Origin: Chlamydiia bacterium
GTDB taxonomy: Bacteria; Chlamydiota; Chlamydiia; Chlamydiales; Simkaniaceae
Length of the DNA stretch: 64,000 bases
Direction: 5' to 3'
NCBI GenBank assembly: GCA_022601645.1
Contig: JAJACH010000001.1
Location: 186,001 to 250,000, forward strand
The translations under genes and the position numbers were made by a program. Below are positions 9,546-18,638 of the stretch, one piece after another. How positions within the stretch are numbered: position 1 is the stretch's first letter; every line of letters starts with the position of its first letter. Below the pieces are notes generated by a model. That model was not told where the DNA came from. It was given only the letters and a program-made list of their open reading frames with translations, and searched no databases.

Positions 9546-10006
9546 TCCTGCATACGCTAAAAGTGGGGATATCTCCCATGCCCACAAACTTGAAAGCGAG
9601 AAAAGCTCTTAGAAAACATTTGCCAACGTCTATTAAGGGCGCCGCCTATGAACTAGGATCTGGTTTTGGGAGCGTGTTACCGCTTTTAAAGAAGCGCTAT
9701 CAAAACGTAGTGGGTTTTGAAACCTCTCCCGTTCCCTATCTTTTTTCACGCGTCTTGCATAAAAATGTCCACAGAGAGGACTTTTTTGACGTTGATCTGT
9801 CTGATGCAGGCTTAGTCTATTGCTACCTCTTTCCTGGGGCCATGAAACGGCTTAAGGAGAAGTTTTTAGAAGAACTAAGGCCTGGAACGCATATTTTTTC
9901 AAATGCATTTTCCATGCCGCAGTGGACACCAACTGCCATCTATCCCATAGAGGATATCTACCACTCAAACCTCTACCATTGGATCTTGCCAAAATCGAGC
10001 AAATGA
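9542..10006 (+). CDS. Small class I SAM-dependent methyltransferase-like protein
   Basis: A 154-residue protein with a Rossmann-type SAM-binding motif I (AAYELGSGFGSVLPLL, about residues 34-50). It is followed by an acidic strand end (VVGFETSP) and a motif IV-like region (DAGLVYCYLFPGAMKRL). Substrate is unknown. The sequence resembles small membrane-linked methyltransferases of the FAM173 type in having the ELGSG and the VYCYLFP pattern, but I hold this only as a possibility. It starts with GTG overlapping the stop of the upstream gene. Its last 34 bases overlap the 3' end of glyQS on the other strand, so the two transcripts converge and overlap. Confidence 0.75.
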   Translation: MILHTLKVGISPMPTNLKARKALRKHLPTSIKGAAYELGSGFGSVLPLLKKRYQNVVGFETSPVPYLFSRVLHKNVHREDFFDVDLSDAGLVYCYLFPGAMKRLKEKFLEELRPGTHIFSNAFSMPQWTPTAIYPIEDIYHSNLYHWILPKSSK

Positions 10007-12897
10007 CCAAAGTGGTGGAAAACCTTGTGTAAAAGCGCTAATCGATTTTCTTTAACCGATTGGTTATCAGCCATGATCTTTACCTTGTCAAAGAGGTTAG
10101 CCAAAGGCTCTTGAAGGTCTGAAAGCGTTTGAAACGCTGTTTCATAGTCCCGGTCGTGGAGGGCTTTTTCAAGATTGATAGAAACTTGATCAAGAATGCC
10201 GGAAAGGCTTTTCTCTTCTTCAGCTTCAAATAAATTGGGGTCAAGCGCTTGACTTTGCTTGTCGTCAAGTTGCCCTTTTGCCCGCCTGTACACTTCACCG
10301 AGTTTGCGAAAAGCTGGCGCTTTTCTAAAGACATTGAGCGCTCTGATCCGTAGGAATTGGTCATAGGGATCTTTTAGAGGACCATGCATGGCAGCTTCAA
10401 TTTCATCTTTTTTAAAGCCATATTCCTCAAACACAGATTTTGCCCGCTGTTTGACAAAGTCTAGCACCTCTTTTGAGAGGTAGTGAGTCAAATCGAGGTT
10501 GATCTTTTTGTCGATAAGAATACGCAGCATACCAATGCTTGCACGTCTTAAGGCATAAGGGTCGCTTGAGGACGTCGGCTTTAAACCAACGGAAAAGTAA
10601 CTTTCAAGATTATCAAGTTTGTCGGCAAGGGCTAAGATCGTTCCAGTTTCAGTAAATGGAAGCGCTGCGCCATCGCCAAGAGGGCGATAATGCTCCTCAA
10701 TCGCTTTGGCCACCTCAGGATCTTCTTCATGGTGCAACGCATAAATGCGTCCGATCACCCCTTGAAGTTCGGGGAATTCACCCACAAGTTCTGAGACAAG
10801 GTCCGCCTTACAAAGATGAGCTGCGCGCTCCACACGTTCGTCATGCGCCTCTAAGACCTTTGATAATTCAAGGCCAATCTTTTTAACTCGTTCACTTTTT
10901 TCGAAAAGCGAACCAAGTTTCGTTTGGAAAATGACCTTTTTTGTCATTTCAACAAACTTCTCAAGGGGCACTTTGATATCTTGATCATAGAGGAATACAC
11001 CGTCTGCAAGTCTTGCAGAAAGCACTTTTTCATTGCCTCTTCGAATTTCATCATTCGGTGCGTTATCTGCTGTAATCACAAATTCGGCTAAAAGTTTGCC
11101 TTCTTTTTCGATGGGGAAATAGCGCTGATGTTCAACCATCTCAGAAATCAGCACTTCATTTGGTGCCCGAAGATAAGAGGCCTTGAAAGTTCCTCGAATA
11201 AGCTGAGGCCACTCTGAAAGGTGCAAAACCTCTTTGAGAACGCGCGTTTTCTCAATGATTTGCGCTCCAAGTTCACGTTCGATATTCTCTAAGGCATGGA
11301 CGATTCCGAGCTTTCTTTCTAAGCAATCGACCATGACGAAATTCTTTTTCAGTTGATCGACGTAGGTGTCAGGGGATTTGACGTCAAAAGCTTTACGAGC
11401 TAGCTGATTATGGCCACGAGATGAACGACCAGAAGAAAGTCCAGAATAGACAAAAGGGACAATCTTTTTGCCGAAAAGAGCCAAGATCCAATGAATAGGT
11501 CTTGCATATTGTGAAGAAGCCGTGCCCCAACGCATTTTTTTCGGAAAGTGGAGATTGTCGATCAGTTTAGGTAGGTTTTCGGCAAGAATTGCAATGCTTG
11601 AGACGCCTTTTTTCTCCATCGAAACAAAGAGATAGCCATCTTTTTCGCTGACAGCATCACCCGCATCTTCTAAGCCGACCGAGCGTAAAAAGCCCAAACC
11701 TTGCTTAGTCAAGTTGCCAGCCTCGTCATACGCCACTTCTTTTGAAGGACCGCGTTTTTCAATCTTTTCCGATAAGGTGCCAGAGACAAGCCCTTCTACA
11801 AGAACCGTGAGGCGTCGAGGCGTCCCGAAAGTCTTGATGTTTTCAAAGGAAAGGTGCTCAGCAACGAGAAGTTTTTGCACCGCTCGCTTGAGCGCTTCAA
11901 TCCCTCCAGGAACAAATGTTGCAGGCAATTCTTCTGAGCCAATTTCAAGGAGGAAATTTTCTCGATCACTTGCTTTATAAGATGAGGGGATTTCCCCTTC
12001 AATTACAGGAGCAGGAGGAGGAAGTGCCTCTAAAAGAAGAGGGAACTTTTGCTTTTTGCGCATTTCCATGTAGCTTTCAGCAGTGATGCGACTTAATTCG
12101 CGAATTTTCAAGATATACTGCATCCGTTCTGTCGTAGAAAGTACACCACGCGCTTCCAACATGTTAAACGCATGCGAGGCTTTCATCACAAAATCATAGG
12201 CAGGAATAGGTAGTCCAGCGTCTGTTGCTACTTCCACTTCTTTCGCATAGTCATCAAAATGCTTAAGCCACATATCGGTCGAGGCCGTTTCGAAATTGTA
12301 GTGAGACCACTCTACTTCTGATCGTTTATAGACATCGCCGATAGTTAAATCTTTGTTCCATTGGATGTCAAAAATGCTATCGACACCTTGAATACACATG
12401 GCAAGGCGCTCTAAACCATAAGCTAATTCAACAGGAATTGGAGAAAGTTCAAAACCCGCGACAGATTGGAAGTACGTAAATTGCGTCACTTCCATCCCAT
12501 TTAGCCAAACTTCCCAGCCAAGCCCCCAAGCACCAAGCGTCGGTGATTCCCAATCGTCGTGCACAAAGCGGATGTCATTAGTCTTTCGATCAATCCCAAT
12601 CAACTCAAGCGATTCAAGGTATTTCTCTTGAATATCGAGAGGTGAGGGCTTCATAATAACCTGCAGCTGATGAAAAAGCTGCACGCGGTTTGGGTTGTCG
12701 CCATAACGACTGTCTTGCGGACGTCTTGAAGGTTCAACATAAACCGTGTTATACGGCTCAGGTCCTAAACTTCTTAAAAAAGTAGCTGGATTAAAGGTTC
12801 CAGCACCAACTTCGACATCATGACCCTGGTGTACGATGCACCCCAAGTCTCCCCAATAGTCTATCAGTTTCGAAATAATCTCTTGAAATGTGAGCAT
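9973..12897 (-). CDS. glyQS: Glycyl-tRNA synthetase, fused alpha and beta subunits
   Basis: This 974-residue protein charges tRNA-Gly. The first ~285 residues are the class II catalytic alpha chain (LTFQEIISKLIDYWGDLGC...PEPYNTVYVEPSRRPQDSRYGDNPNR). After a short Pro-rich linker (about 295-310) the beta chain begins (NFLLEIGSEELPATFVPGGIEAL). It carries a PheT-like B-type region, an HD-like region and a C-terminal anticodon-binding domain. In most bacteria these are two genes. The single fused chain is a known chlamydial trait (CT796). The ATG at 12897 keeps the canonical alpha-subunit N-terminus. It is divergent from pgsA across 67 AT-rich bases and converges with the small methyltransferase gene. 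Confidence 0.98.
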   Translation of the reverse strand: MLTFQEIISKLIDYWGDLGCIVHQGHDVEVGAGTFNPATFLRSLGPEPYNTVYVEPSRRPQDSRYGDNPNRVQLFHQLQVIMKPSPLDIQEKYLESLELIGIDRKTNDIRFVHDDWESPTLGAWGLGWEVWLNGMEVTQFTYFQSVAGFELSPIPVELAYGLERLAMCIQGVDSIFDIQWNKDLTIGDVYKRSEVEWSHYNFETASTDMWLKHFDDYAKEVEVATDAGLPIPAYDFVMKASHAFNMLEARGVLSTTERMQYILKIRELSRITAESYMEMRKKQKFPLLLEALPPPAPVIEGEIPSSYKASDRENFLLEIGSEELPATFVPGGIEALKRAVQKLLVAEHLSFENIKTFGTPRRLTVLVEGLVSGTLSEKIEKRGPSKEVAYDEAGNLTKQGLGFLRSVGLEDAGDAVSEKDGYLFVSMEKKGVSSIAILAENLPKLIDNLHFPKKMRWGTASSQYARPIHWILALFGKKIVPFVYSGLSSGRSSRGHNQLARKAFDVKSPDTYVDQLKKNFVMVDCLERKLGIVHALENIERELGAQIIEKTRVLKEVLHLSEWPQLIRGTFKASYLRAPNEVLISEMVEHQRYFPIEKEGKLLAEFVITADNAPNDEIRRGNEKVLSARLADGVFLYDQDIKVPLEKFVEMTKKVIFQTKLGSLFEKSERVKKIGLELSKVLEAHDERVERAAHLCKADLVSELVGEFPELQGVIGRIYALHHEEDPEVAKAIEEHYRPLGDGAALPFTETGTILALADKLDNLESYFSVGLKPTSSSDPYALRRASIGMLRILIDKKINLDLTHYLSKEVLDFVKQRAKSVFEEYGFKKDEIEAAMHGPLKDPYDQFLRIRALNVFRKAPAFRKLGEVYRRAKGQLDDKQSQALDPNLFEAEEEKSLSGILDQVSINLEKALHDRDYETAFQTLSDLQEPLANLFDKVKIMADNQSVKENRLALLHKVFHHFGHLLDFGKIQW

Positions 12898-12964
12898 GCA
12901 TAGATATTAATACCATAGAAAATTTTCCTCAACGAATATTCCCACTAATGTTATAAGAGGGGGG

Positions 12965-13591
12965 ATGAAAACAATTGCAGTAAAACCACCTAGCCAAAAA
13001 CGGTTTATTTCGCGCTTACCTCTTTATTTGACGGTAAGTAGACTTTTTATTAGTCCTTTGTTTCTTTTTATTTATCTCAAATCTCAATGGCTTGGGATTA
13101 GTTTTCAAGTCCTACCTTTTATTTTAATTGGGCTTGCGATCCTCTCGGAGCTCTCGGATATCTTTGATGGCTACCTCGCAAGGCGTCACAAAGTCGTCAC
13201 TGACCTTGGGAAAATCCTCGATCCGATGGCCGACTCGATCACCCGTATCACCATGCTCCTCGCCTTCACCCAAGGCATCGTCAAACTTCCGCTCTTCCTC
13301 ATCATGCTCTTCCTTTTCCGAGACGGCATCATCAACTGCCTAAGAACCCTGTGCGCCCTCAAAGGCTTTACCCTCGCTGCCCGGAAAAGTGGCAAATTTA
13401 AAGCCATTCTTCAAGGAATTACTATCTTCGCTATCCTCTTGCTCATGGTCGGCTATAACCTTTCTTGGATCTCACTCCCACTTCTACGCCTCATTAGCTT
13501 CAACTGCGTCCTTGTGACAGCAATTTATGCCATACTTTCGGGCCTTGAATATCTCTGGGTAAACCGCCTCTACATCAAGCAGAGTATTTAG
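12965..13591 (+). CDS. pgsA: CDP-alcohol phosphatidyltransferase (probably phosphatidylglycerophosphate synthase)
   Basis: This is an inner-membrane enzyme (208 aa) of phospholipid synthesis that transfers a phosphatidyl group from CDP-diacylglycerol to an alcohol, probably glycerol-3-phosphate. The CDP-alcohol signature D-G-x2-A-R-x8-G-x3-D-x3-D is intact (DIFDGYLARRHKVVTDLGKILDPMAD, about residues 66-91). About five hydrophobic segments surround it. The strong purine-rich ribosome site (AGAGGGGGG) lies just before ATG 12965. The position next to glyQS and glgA is the same as CT797 in Chlamydia, annotated there as pgsA, which favours PgsA over PssA. The stop codon overlaps the left arm of a structured repeat. 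Confidence 0.9.
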   Translation: MKTIAVKPPSQKRFISRLPLYLTVSRLFISPLFLFIYLKSQWLGISFQVLPFILIGLAILSELSDIFDGYLARRHKVVTDLGKILDPMADSITRITMLLAFTQGIVKLPLFLIMLFLFRDGIINCLRTLCALKGFTLAARKSGKFKAILQGITIFAILLLMVGYNLSWISLPLLRLISFNCVLVTAIYAILSGLEYLWVNRLYIKQSI

Positions 13592-13715
13592 AGGGGTTGA
13601 TGCTTTGTGAGATGAATTTTCTGGCTTCGGCCTGCCTAGAGGCACGGCCTACGCCATTCAAAACAAACCCTTGCAAGCAAGGCTTTTTCCATCTCACTTT
13701 GCCTAAACCCCTCTA
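13589..13715. repeat. Multi-hairpin inverted-repeat element behind pgsA
   Basis: A 127-base element begins in the pgsA stop codon. Its ends are inverted copies: TAGAGGGGTT (13589-13598) pairs with AACCCCTCTA (13706-13715), and GTGAGATG (13607-13614) pairs with CATCTCAC (13690-13697). An 8-base internal loop lies on each side. Inside are further hairpins: TGCCT-AG-AGGCA flanked by GGCC on both sides (about 13629-13650), and CCTTGC-AA-GCAAGG (about 13669-13682). No T-run follows on the plus strand. It could be a transcript-end structure, a palindromic mobile repeat or a structured RNA. Compare the element at 46398-46527. Confidence 0.65.
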
Positions 13716-13738
13716 GCGTTTGGGGGCAGGCATTACGT

Positions 13739-14557
13739 TTAGCCAGCGGCGAGGACGGGGGAGCTTTCTCCCGATAAGCTCAGCCCTAGGTCGTCGAGTC
13801 GGCTTGCATCTAGGCCGCAAGGAGTTTGTATGGGTGCTGGTGGAAAGAGCTCCCGCTGGAGTTCTTTGAGGGCGTGGTATCCGCCGTTCTCTAGGAGGCC
13901 TCGATGTAAATTGGATTCCCTGTAGTGCATTTCTCTCGAGGCCATTTTAAGAGCGACTTCGTAGCGGAAGTGGTGTTTTCGCATGAGATGAGCCACGACG
14001 TAGGCGCCGCTTCTGTCACGCCCTGCCCCGCAAAAGAAAGCGACGTTTGTTCCAAAGCTTACTTCTGTATCGTAAATACGAAAGAATTGATGGAATTTTT
14101 CAAGGGTTGGCCCTGTGCCCATTTCAAAAGTTGGGTTTCTGAAGGCGTCTTCATTGCGGATGTGCACGACGGCTTGTCCACCAAATGTTTTCATCCAAAG
14201 GTTTTCGATCGTAGCGTCCATTGATGGGTCGTCTGAGGTGTCGTAATCAGAGACGGCTCTTTTTAAGCTGGGAGGTGCTGGGAATAGTTTTCGCTCGTAC
14301 CGTGCAATGTCTGTTGCGGTTGTTGCGGCAAATTCACTGCTGCTTAGTGAGATGATCGTGGAGACTTTTTTGGCTTTAAGGTAGCCAAGTGTGTTTCTGA
14401 TTTCTTCTTCGACGGTAATGGGGGTGAATTTACCTCGTAGCTCTGCGTTATAGGTTTTGTAGCCTGGTCGTGCCAAGCAGCAAAGGTTGTCGATTGCACA
14501 GAAATTCCAAGGTTTATGGGGTGCGCGAGCGTGCCCGTTTGTAGCGTGGGATGTCAT
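13739..14557 (-). CDS. Protein tyrosine / dual-specificity phosphatase-like protein, putative effector
   Basis: This 272-residue protein carries a Cys-phosphatase signature: FFCGAGRDRSGAY, giving Cys176 and Arg182 in the C-x5-R P-loop followed by Ser183. The usual His before the Cys is Phe. An upstream Asp-rich loop (DYDTSDDPS, about residues 104-112) may supply the general acid. There is no signal peptide and no membrane segment. The N-terminus is rich in Ala, His and Cys. Such enzymes dephosphorylate proteins or phosphoinositides, and intracellular bacteria often deliver them into host cells. That use here is inference. It sits between pgsA and glgA, adjacent genes in Chlamydia, so it looks inserted. 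It has its own 193-base upstream region. Confidence 0.72.
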   Translation of the reverse strand: MTSHATNGHARAPHKPWNFCAIDNLCCLARPGYKTYNAELRGKFTPITVEEEIRNTLGYLKAKKVSTIISLSSSEFAATTATDIARYERKLFPAPPSLKRAVSDYDTSDDPSMDATIENLWMKTFGGQAVVHIRNEDAFRNPTFEMGTGPTLEKFHQFFRIYDTEVSFGTNVAFFCGAGRDRSGAYVVAHLMRKHHFRYEVALKMASREMHYRESNLHRGLLENGGYHALKELQRELFPPAPIQTPCGLDASRLDDLGLSLSGESSPVLAAG

Positions 14558-14750
14558 ATAATTGCCCTAATTGTTTGTTTGTTCTCTCTCTATTTAATCA
14601 ACAAAGTTAAGGGTAAAAGATATATCCAATTGATCTGCCAAGATCGATACCCAAACTTTGATGATGGAGATATCTTATCAATGAGGGTTGGATAATTGCA
14701 ATGAATTTTCAAGATTTTTCTAATTGAACAATTTTTCAAGAATTGATTGT

Positions 14751-16097
14751 CTATTCTGAGTAGAGTTCGAGGTATTTCTGAGCGGAAGTCTTCCAGCTAT
14801 GGTCTTCAAGCATAGCTGTTTTGATCATCTCTTGGGTAGGCAGAGTTAGTGCGTGTTCAAGAGTTTGAAGAAAGTCTTCGTGGTCGTGGAATAGGTAGCC
14901 GTTCACGGTATGTTTAATGGTGTCTTTGAGGCCGCCCGTTGCTCGAGCGATGGGGATGGCTCCGTAGCGCATACCGATCATTTGGGTGAGTCCGCATGGC
15001 TCGAAGTTGGAGGGGATGAGGATGTAGTCTGCCGCTGCGAAGGTTTGATGGGCAAGGGCATTATCAAAGGTAAAGTGGGTGAAGAGATGGGGGTGTTTTG
15101 GTAGGGTTTCAAAGCTATGTCGTGTTTCTGGAGTGGGCTCGCCAAGGAGTGCGATGGCGCAGCCTCTCTCAAGGAAGAAGTCGATAGCTTCTAGGATGTA
15201 CTCGGGCCCTTTTTGCGGGGCAAGGCGTGAGATGATGGCGATCAAAGGCCTGTCGGAGGTGGGTAATGGAAAAGCTTCACGGTTATGTTTTTTTTGATCA
15301 AGGCTATAGGCGTCATAGTGGTGTTTGATATGGGGATCTGTTTTGGGGTTCCAGTAGTCCATGTCGATCCCGTTGAGGATGCCATGGAGTTTGCCGGCGT
15401 TGGCTTCGATGATATTTTCTAGGCCAAATCCAAAGTCAGGGGTGCGGATTTCTGCTGCGTATGAGGGGGAGACGGTGGTGAAGACGGTCGAGGTTTCGAT
15501 GCCACCTTTAAGGAGGTTGATCAGGCGCGGGTCGCGGGGGTCTAGCAGATTGTTATGGAGATCGGGAATACCGATTTTTTCCAGGTTGTCTAGGTTACAC
15601 CGTCCTTGATGTTCTATGTTGTGGATGGTGAGGATGACTTTGGGGATGCGTAGATGTTTTAAAGCGAAGGTATGGGTGTAGAGAAGGCTTGCAGCTGAGG
15701 TGGGCCAGTCGTGAAGGTGTAGGATGTGGGGTGGTGGTTGGATCCGGTCTTGCAGGTAGATCATGGCAGCTAAAGAGAAAAAGAGAAAACGGTCGTTGTC
15801 GTCGGCTTCTCCGTAGATGGTGCCACGCTCGAAGTAGGGATGCTCGATGAGGATTAGGGGGATGCCGTCGAGGTCTGCTTTGTGCATAGCGCAGGTGTAG
15901 TGTTTGCCATCCTCTAGGACGGTGATGGGGGGAAGTGTTCCAAGAGGACCAAAATCGACATGACTGTATTTAGGAAGAATTATTTCAACTTCTTCACCGC
16001 TTTTAATGAGCGCTTTTGAGAGCCCATAGAGAACATCTCCTAGACCTCCGGCCTTGGCTAAGGGTGCAATTTCACTCGAGACATGTGTTATCCGCAT
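14751..16097 (-). CDS. glgA: Glycogen synthase (ADP-glucose type)
   Basis: GlgA extends alpha-1,4-glucan chains from ADP-glucose. The product is a GT5-family, GT-B fold enzyme of 448 aa, slightly shorter than the usual ~475. The N-terminal ADP-glucose site KAGGLGDV is at residues 15-22. The C-terminal donor-site region shows SRLAPQKG and the retaining-glycosyltransferase motif NFEPCGLTQMIGMRYG with its catalytic Glu. The start MRITHVSSEIAPLAKAGG is canonical. The gene is the equivalent of CT798. With malQ at 43018 it indicates glycogen turnover. It is divergent from tRNA-Gln and prs. Confidence 0.96.
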   Translation of the reverse strand: MRITHVSSEIAPLAKAGGLGDVLYGLSKALIKSGEEVEIILPKYSHVDFGPLGTLPPITVLEDGKHYTCAMHKADLDGIPLILIEHPYFERGTIYGEADDNDRFLFFSLAAMIYLQDRIQPPPHILHLHDWPTSAASLLYTHTFALKHLRIPKVILTIHNIEHQGRCNLDNLEKIGIPDLHNNLLDPRDPRLINLLKGGIETSTVFTTVSPSYAAEIRTPDFGFGLENIIEANAGKLHGILNGIDMDYWNPKTDPHIKHHYDAYSLDQKKHNREAFPLPTSDRPLIAIISRLAPQKGPEYILEAIDFFLERGCAIALLGEPTPETRHSFETLPKHPHLFTHFTFDNALAHQTFAAADYILIPSNFEPCGLTQMIGMRYGAIPIARATGGLKDTIKHTVNGYLFHDHEDFLQTLEHALTLPTQEMIKTAMLEDHSWKTSAQKYLELYSE

Positions 16098-16183
16098 GGC
16101 GTTTATATATACTAAATCTTTTATTCAAGGGAAGAGGGTTGATGAAAAATCACCGTCTTTGGTACATTGGTTGCCATCTGTAA

Positions 16184-16255
<72 letters not shown>

Positions 16256-16273
16256 GATTTTGGAAAGGAATGA

Positions 16274-17203
16274 ATGATTGATAATAATACTTTGATTTTC
16301 TCCGGGTCTTCCCACAAGCAGTTGTCTGAGGACATAGCTAAGGAACTCGGGGCTAATCTTGGTAAATTGGACATTCAAACTTTCCCTGATGGTGAGATAG
16401 GCGTTCAACTTTGTGAGAACGTCCGCGGTCGGGATATTTTTGTGATACAGAGTATCGCTCGTCACCCGAATCTCTATCTCATGGAACTATTGATCATTGT
16501 CGACGCCTTAAAAAGGTCATCGGCAGGGTCGATCTCGGTGGTTCTCCCCTATTATGGGTATTGCCGCCAGGATCGAAAAGATAAAGGCAGAGTCCCGATC
16601 ACAGCCAAGCTTGTCGCCGATATGTTGGAGACAGCAGGGGTGGATCGGGTCGTAACAATGGATTTACATGCCAGCCAAGTCCAAGGGTTTTTTGACATTC
16701 CCGTGGACAATTTGTACGCAAGGCCGATTTTGGTCGACGCGGCAAAACGGTTGCTTGAACATCCCGTCGTTGTGACTCCCGATGTGGGAAGCATACGACT
16801 GGCAAATATCATGGCTCATGCACTTGAGACGGAATTTGCCATTGTTGATAAACGAAGGATCAACTCTGATAAAGTTGAGTCCGGGGCCTTAATCGGTAGT
16901 GTCAAAGATAGAGATGTGCTTTTAGTTGATGACATGGTCTCAACAGGAAGCACGCTCAAAGCTGCTGCAAATGTTTGCAGAGAAGCTGGAGCAAAACGGA
17001 TTTACGCAGCGGTCACCCACGGTTTACTTTTGGGTGACATCTTCTCTGATAGCGCTATTGAGCGCTTAATCATCACAGATACCATCTCCCTTCCCTCTGA
17101 TGTAAATCGAGAGAAGGTAGAAATCCTTAGAGCCGCACCACTATTTGCTAAAGCAATCGAGTCGATTGGTGATAATTCATCAATCAGCTCTTTATTTAAA
17201 TAG
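16274..17203 (+). CDS. prs: Ribose-phosphate pyrophosphokinase (PRPP synthetase)
   Basis: Prs makes PRPP from ribose-5-phosphate and ATP, the entry point for nucleotide synthesis and salvage. The 309-residue product has the class I pattern: the N-terminal FSGSSHKQLSEDIAKELG, the RQDRKDKGRVPITAKLVADML ATP-site segment, the signature DLHASQVQGFFDIPVDNL and the PRPP-binding loop VLLVDDMVSTGSTL (about residues 215-228). The ribosome site GGAAAGGA precedes ATG 16274. The gene follows tRNA-Gln and precedes rplY by 7 bases, an arrangement found in many bacteria (prs-ctc-pth). Chlamydia itself is generally described as lacking de novo purine synthesis, so this points to a metabolically richer relative. 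Confidence 0.96.
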   Translation: MIDNNTLIFSGSSHKQLSEDIAKELGANLGKLDIQTFPDGEIGVQLCENVRGRDIFVIQSIARHPNLYLMELLIIVDALKRSSAGSISVVLPYYGYCRQDRKDKGRVPITAKLVADMLETAGVDRVVTMDLHASQVQGFFDIPVDNLYARPILVDAAKRLLEHPVVVTPDVGSIRLANIMAHALETEFAIVDKRRINSDKVESGALIGSVKDRDVLLVDDMVSTGSTLKAAANVCREAGAKRIYAAVTHGLLLGDIFSDSAIERLIITDTISLPSDVNREKVEILRAAPLFAKAIESIGDNSSISSLFK

Positions 17204-17210
17204 GAAGGCT

Positions 17211-17756
17211 ATGAAGCTCAAAACAGAAAAGCGCTCCCATGACCGAAAGGGAGAGCTAACAGATATTCGTTTGAAAGGTGATGTTCCTGCGGTCATTTAC
17301 AAGGCAGGAGGATCAAGTGAAACAATTACGGTTGACGGTCCCGCATTTAGAAAAGCATTAAGCACAATGCAAGATGGACACTTGCCGACAACGGTCTTCG
17401 ACTTAGGTGGCAAAAAGGCTCTTGTGAAGGAGATTCAATATCATCCTTCAACTTACAAGATTCTCCATGTCGACTTCATGGAACTAAGCGATGATCGCGT
17501 AGTTGATGTGAATGTGCCCGTCGTTTGTATTAATCAGGCAGACTGCGCTGGGATCAAACTCGGTGGCTTTTTAAGAAAAGTTAAAAGACATGTGCGTGTG
17601 CGTTGCAAACCGAAAGATTTGCCAAAAGCGTTTTCACTTGATGTGAAGGATATGTCAATTGGTGATTCACTTCGCGCTAAACATCTAGATGTCAATAAGA
17701 ATGTTGAACTTCTTGTGGCTGAAGAAAACGTGTTAGCGGTTGTTGCAAAACGTTAA
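17211..17756 (+). CDS. rplY: 50S ribosomal protein bL25 (Ctc/TL5 type)
   Basis: This bL25-family protein binds 5S rRNA. I start it at ATG 17211 (MKLKTEKRSHDRKGELTDIRLKGDVPAVIYKAGG), which has AGGAAGG directly upstream. The longer frame from 17145 would overlap prs. The product is 181 aa, the long Ctc form with an N-terminal 5S-binding domain (about 1-90) and a C-terminal beta domain (DVNVPVVCINQADCAGIKLGGFLRKVKRHVRVRCKPKDLP). It corresponds to CT799. Its TAA shares one base with the ATG of pth (TAATG), which suggests coupled translation. Confidence 0.95.
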   Translation: MKLKTEKRSHDRKGELTDIRLKGDVPAVIYKAGGSSETITVDGPAFRKALSTMQDGHLPTTVFDLGGKKALVKEIQYHPSTYKILHVDFMELSDDRVVDVNVPVVCINQADCAGIKLGGFLRKVKRHVRVRCKPKDLPKAFSLDVKDMSIGDSLRAKHLDVNKNVELLVAEENVLAVVAKR

Positions 17757-18307
17757 TGAAGAAGCTAATTGTAGGTCTCGGTAACCCTGGCAAGCAATAT
17801 GAAGATACAAGGCATAACTTGGGATCCATTATTTTGCGTGCCTTTGCCGAGAAGCACAGCCTGCGCTTTAAGCGTTCAGGCCCCGTAAAAGGTGACTTAG
17901 CAGGAGGAATCATTGATGATTCATCTGTGCAGCTCCTTTTACCAATGACCTACATGAATTTATCCGGGGAGTCGGTCAAAAAGTGTGCAGACTATTACAA
18001 AATAGGCCCTGAACACATTTTGGTCCTCTCGGACGATGTTAACCTACCCTTTGGAAAACTTAGGTTTAGAGACGAGGGAGGTACAGGCGGGCATAATGGA
18101 CTTAAGAGCATCGAAGGATGCCTTAAAACATCGAAATACCCCCGCTTGAAAATCGGAATTGGTGACAGATCTCATGGCGATTTAAGCGACCATGTTCTGG
18201 GCCAATTCTCAAAAGAAGAATTAAATGAGCTGCCCCAAGTCATTGATGAGGGAATCGCAGTATTAGAAACATGGCTAGGAGATAATAAACAGCATGACAA
18301 AGGATAG
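17756..18307 (+). CDS. pth: Peptidyl-tRNA hydrolase
   Basis: Pth releases peptides from prematurely dropped peptidyl-tRNA. The 183-residue product opens with KLIVGLGNPGKQYEDTRHNLG, which holds the Asn and the catalytic His (about residue 20) of the Pth1 family. It continues with PMTYMNLSGESV and the DDVNLPFGKLRFRDEGGTGGHNGLKSI region with the active-site Asp and Asn. The overlaps on both sides (1 base with rplY, 14 bases with rpsF) show it belongs to one long operon. The order matches CT799-CT801. Confidence 0.97.
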   Translation: MKKLIVGLGNPGKQYEDTRHNLGSIILRAFAEKHSLRFKRSGPVKGDLAGGIIDDSSVQLLLPMTYMNLSGESVKKCADYYKIGPEHILVLSDDVNLPFGKLRFRDEGGTGGHNGLKSIEGCLKTSKYPRLKIGIGDRSHGDLSDHVLGQFSKEELNELPQVIDEGIAVLETWLGDNKQHDKG

Positions 18308-18638
18308 ACGCCATCTGTATGAAGGAATGTATGTCTTTAACGGCACTCTTTCTGAAGACGGATGCAAAAAAGCGATCGAGCGTATCACAAGCTCTATTGC
18401 AGAAAAAGGTGGAGAAATTCACAAGGATCTCCCAATCGGGCGACGCAAGCTCGCATATGAAATTAACCGTATGCGTCAAGGACACTACTACTTAGTCTAC
18501 TTTTCAGTTGGGACTAAAGCGATCAATGAAATGTGGAGCGAATATCATCTGAATGAAGATCTTTTGCGCTACATGACACTTAAAGTCGAAAGTGTTCCAG
18601 AAAATATTGAATTCAAACCAGCGAAGGCGGTCTCATGA
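18294..18638 (+). CDS. rpsF: 30S ribosomal protein bS6
   Basis: bS6 (114 aa) binds the central domain of 16S rRNA as a pair with bS18. It shows the family beta-alpha-beta pattern ([66 protein letters not shown]). The start lies 14 bases inside pth and the stop overlaps the rpsR start as ATGA. There is no long acidic tail. The grouping rpsF-rpsR-rplI is near-universal in bacteria. Confidence 0.96.
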   Translation: MTKDRRHLYEGMYVFNGTLSEDGCKKAIERITSSIAEKGGEIHKDLPIGRRKLAYEINRMRQGHYYLVYFSVGTKAINEMWSEYHLNEDLLRYMTLKVESVPENIEFKPAKAVS

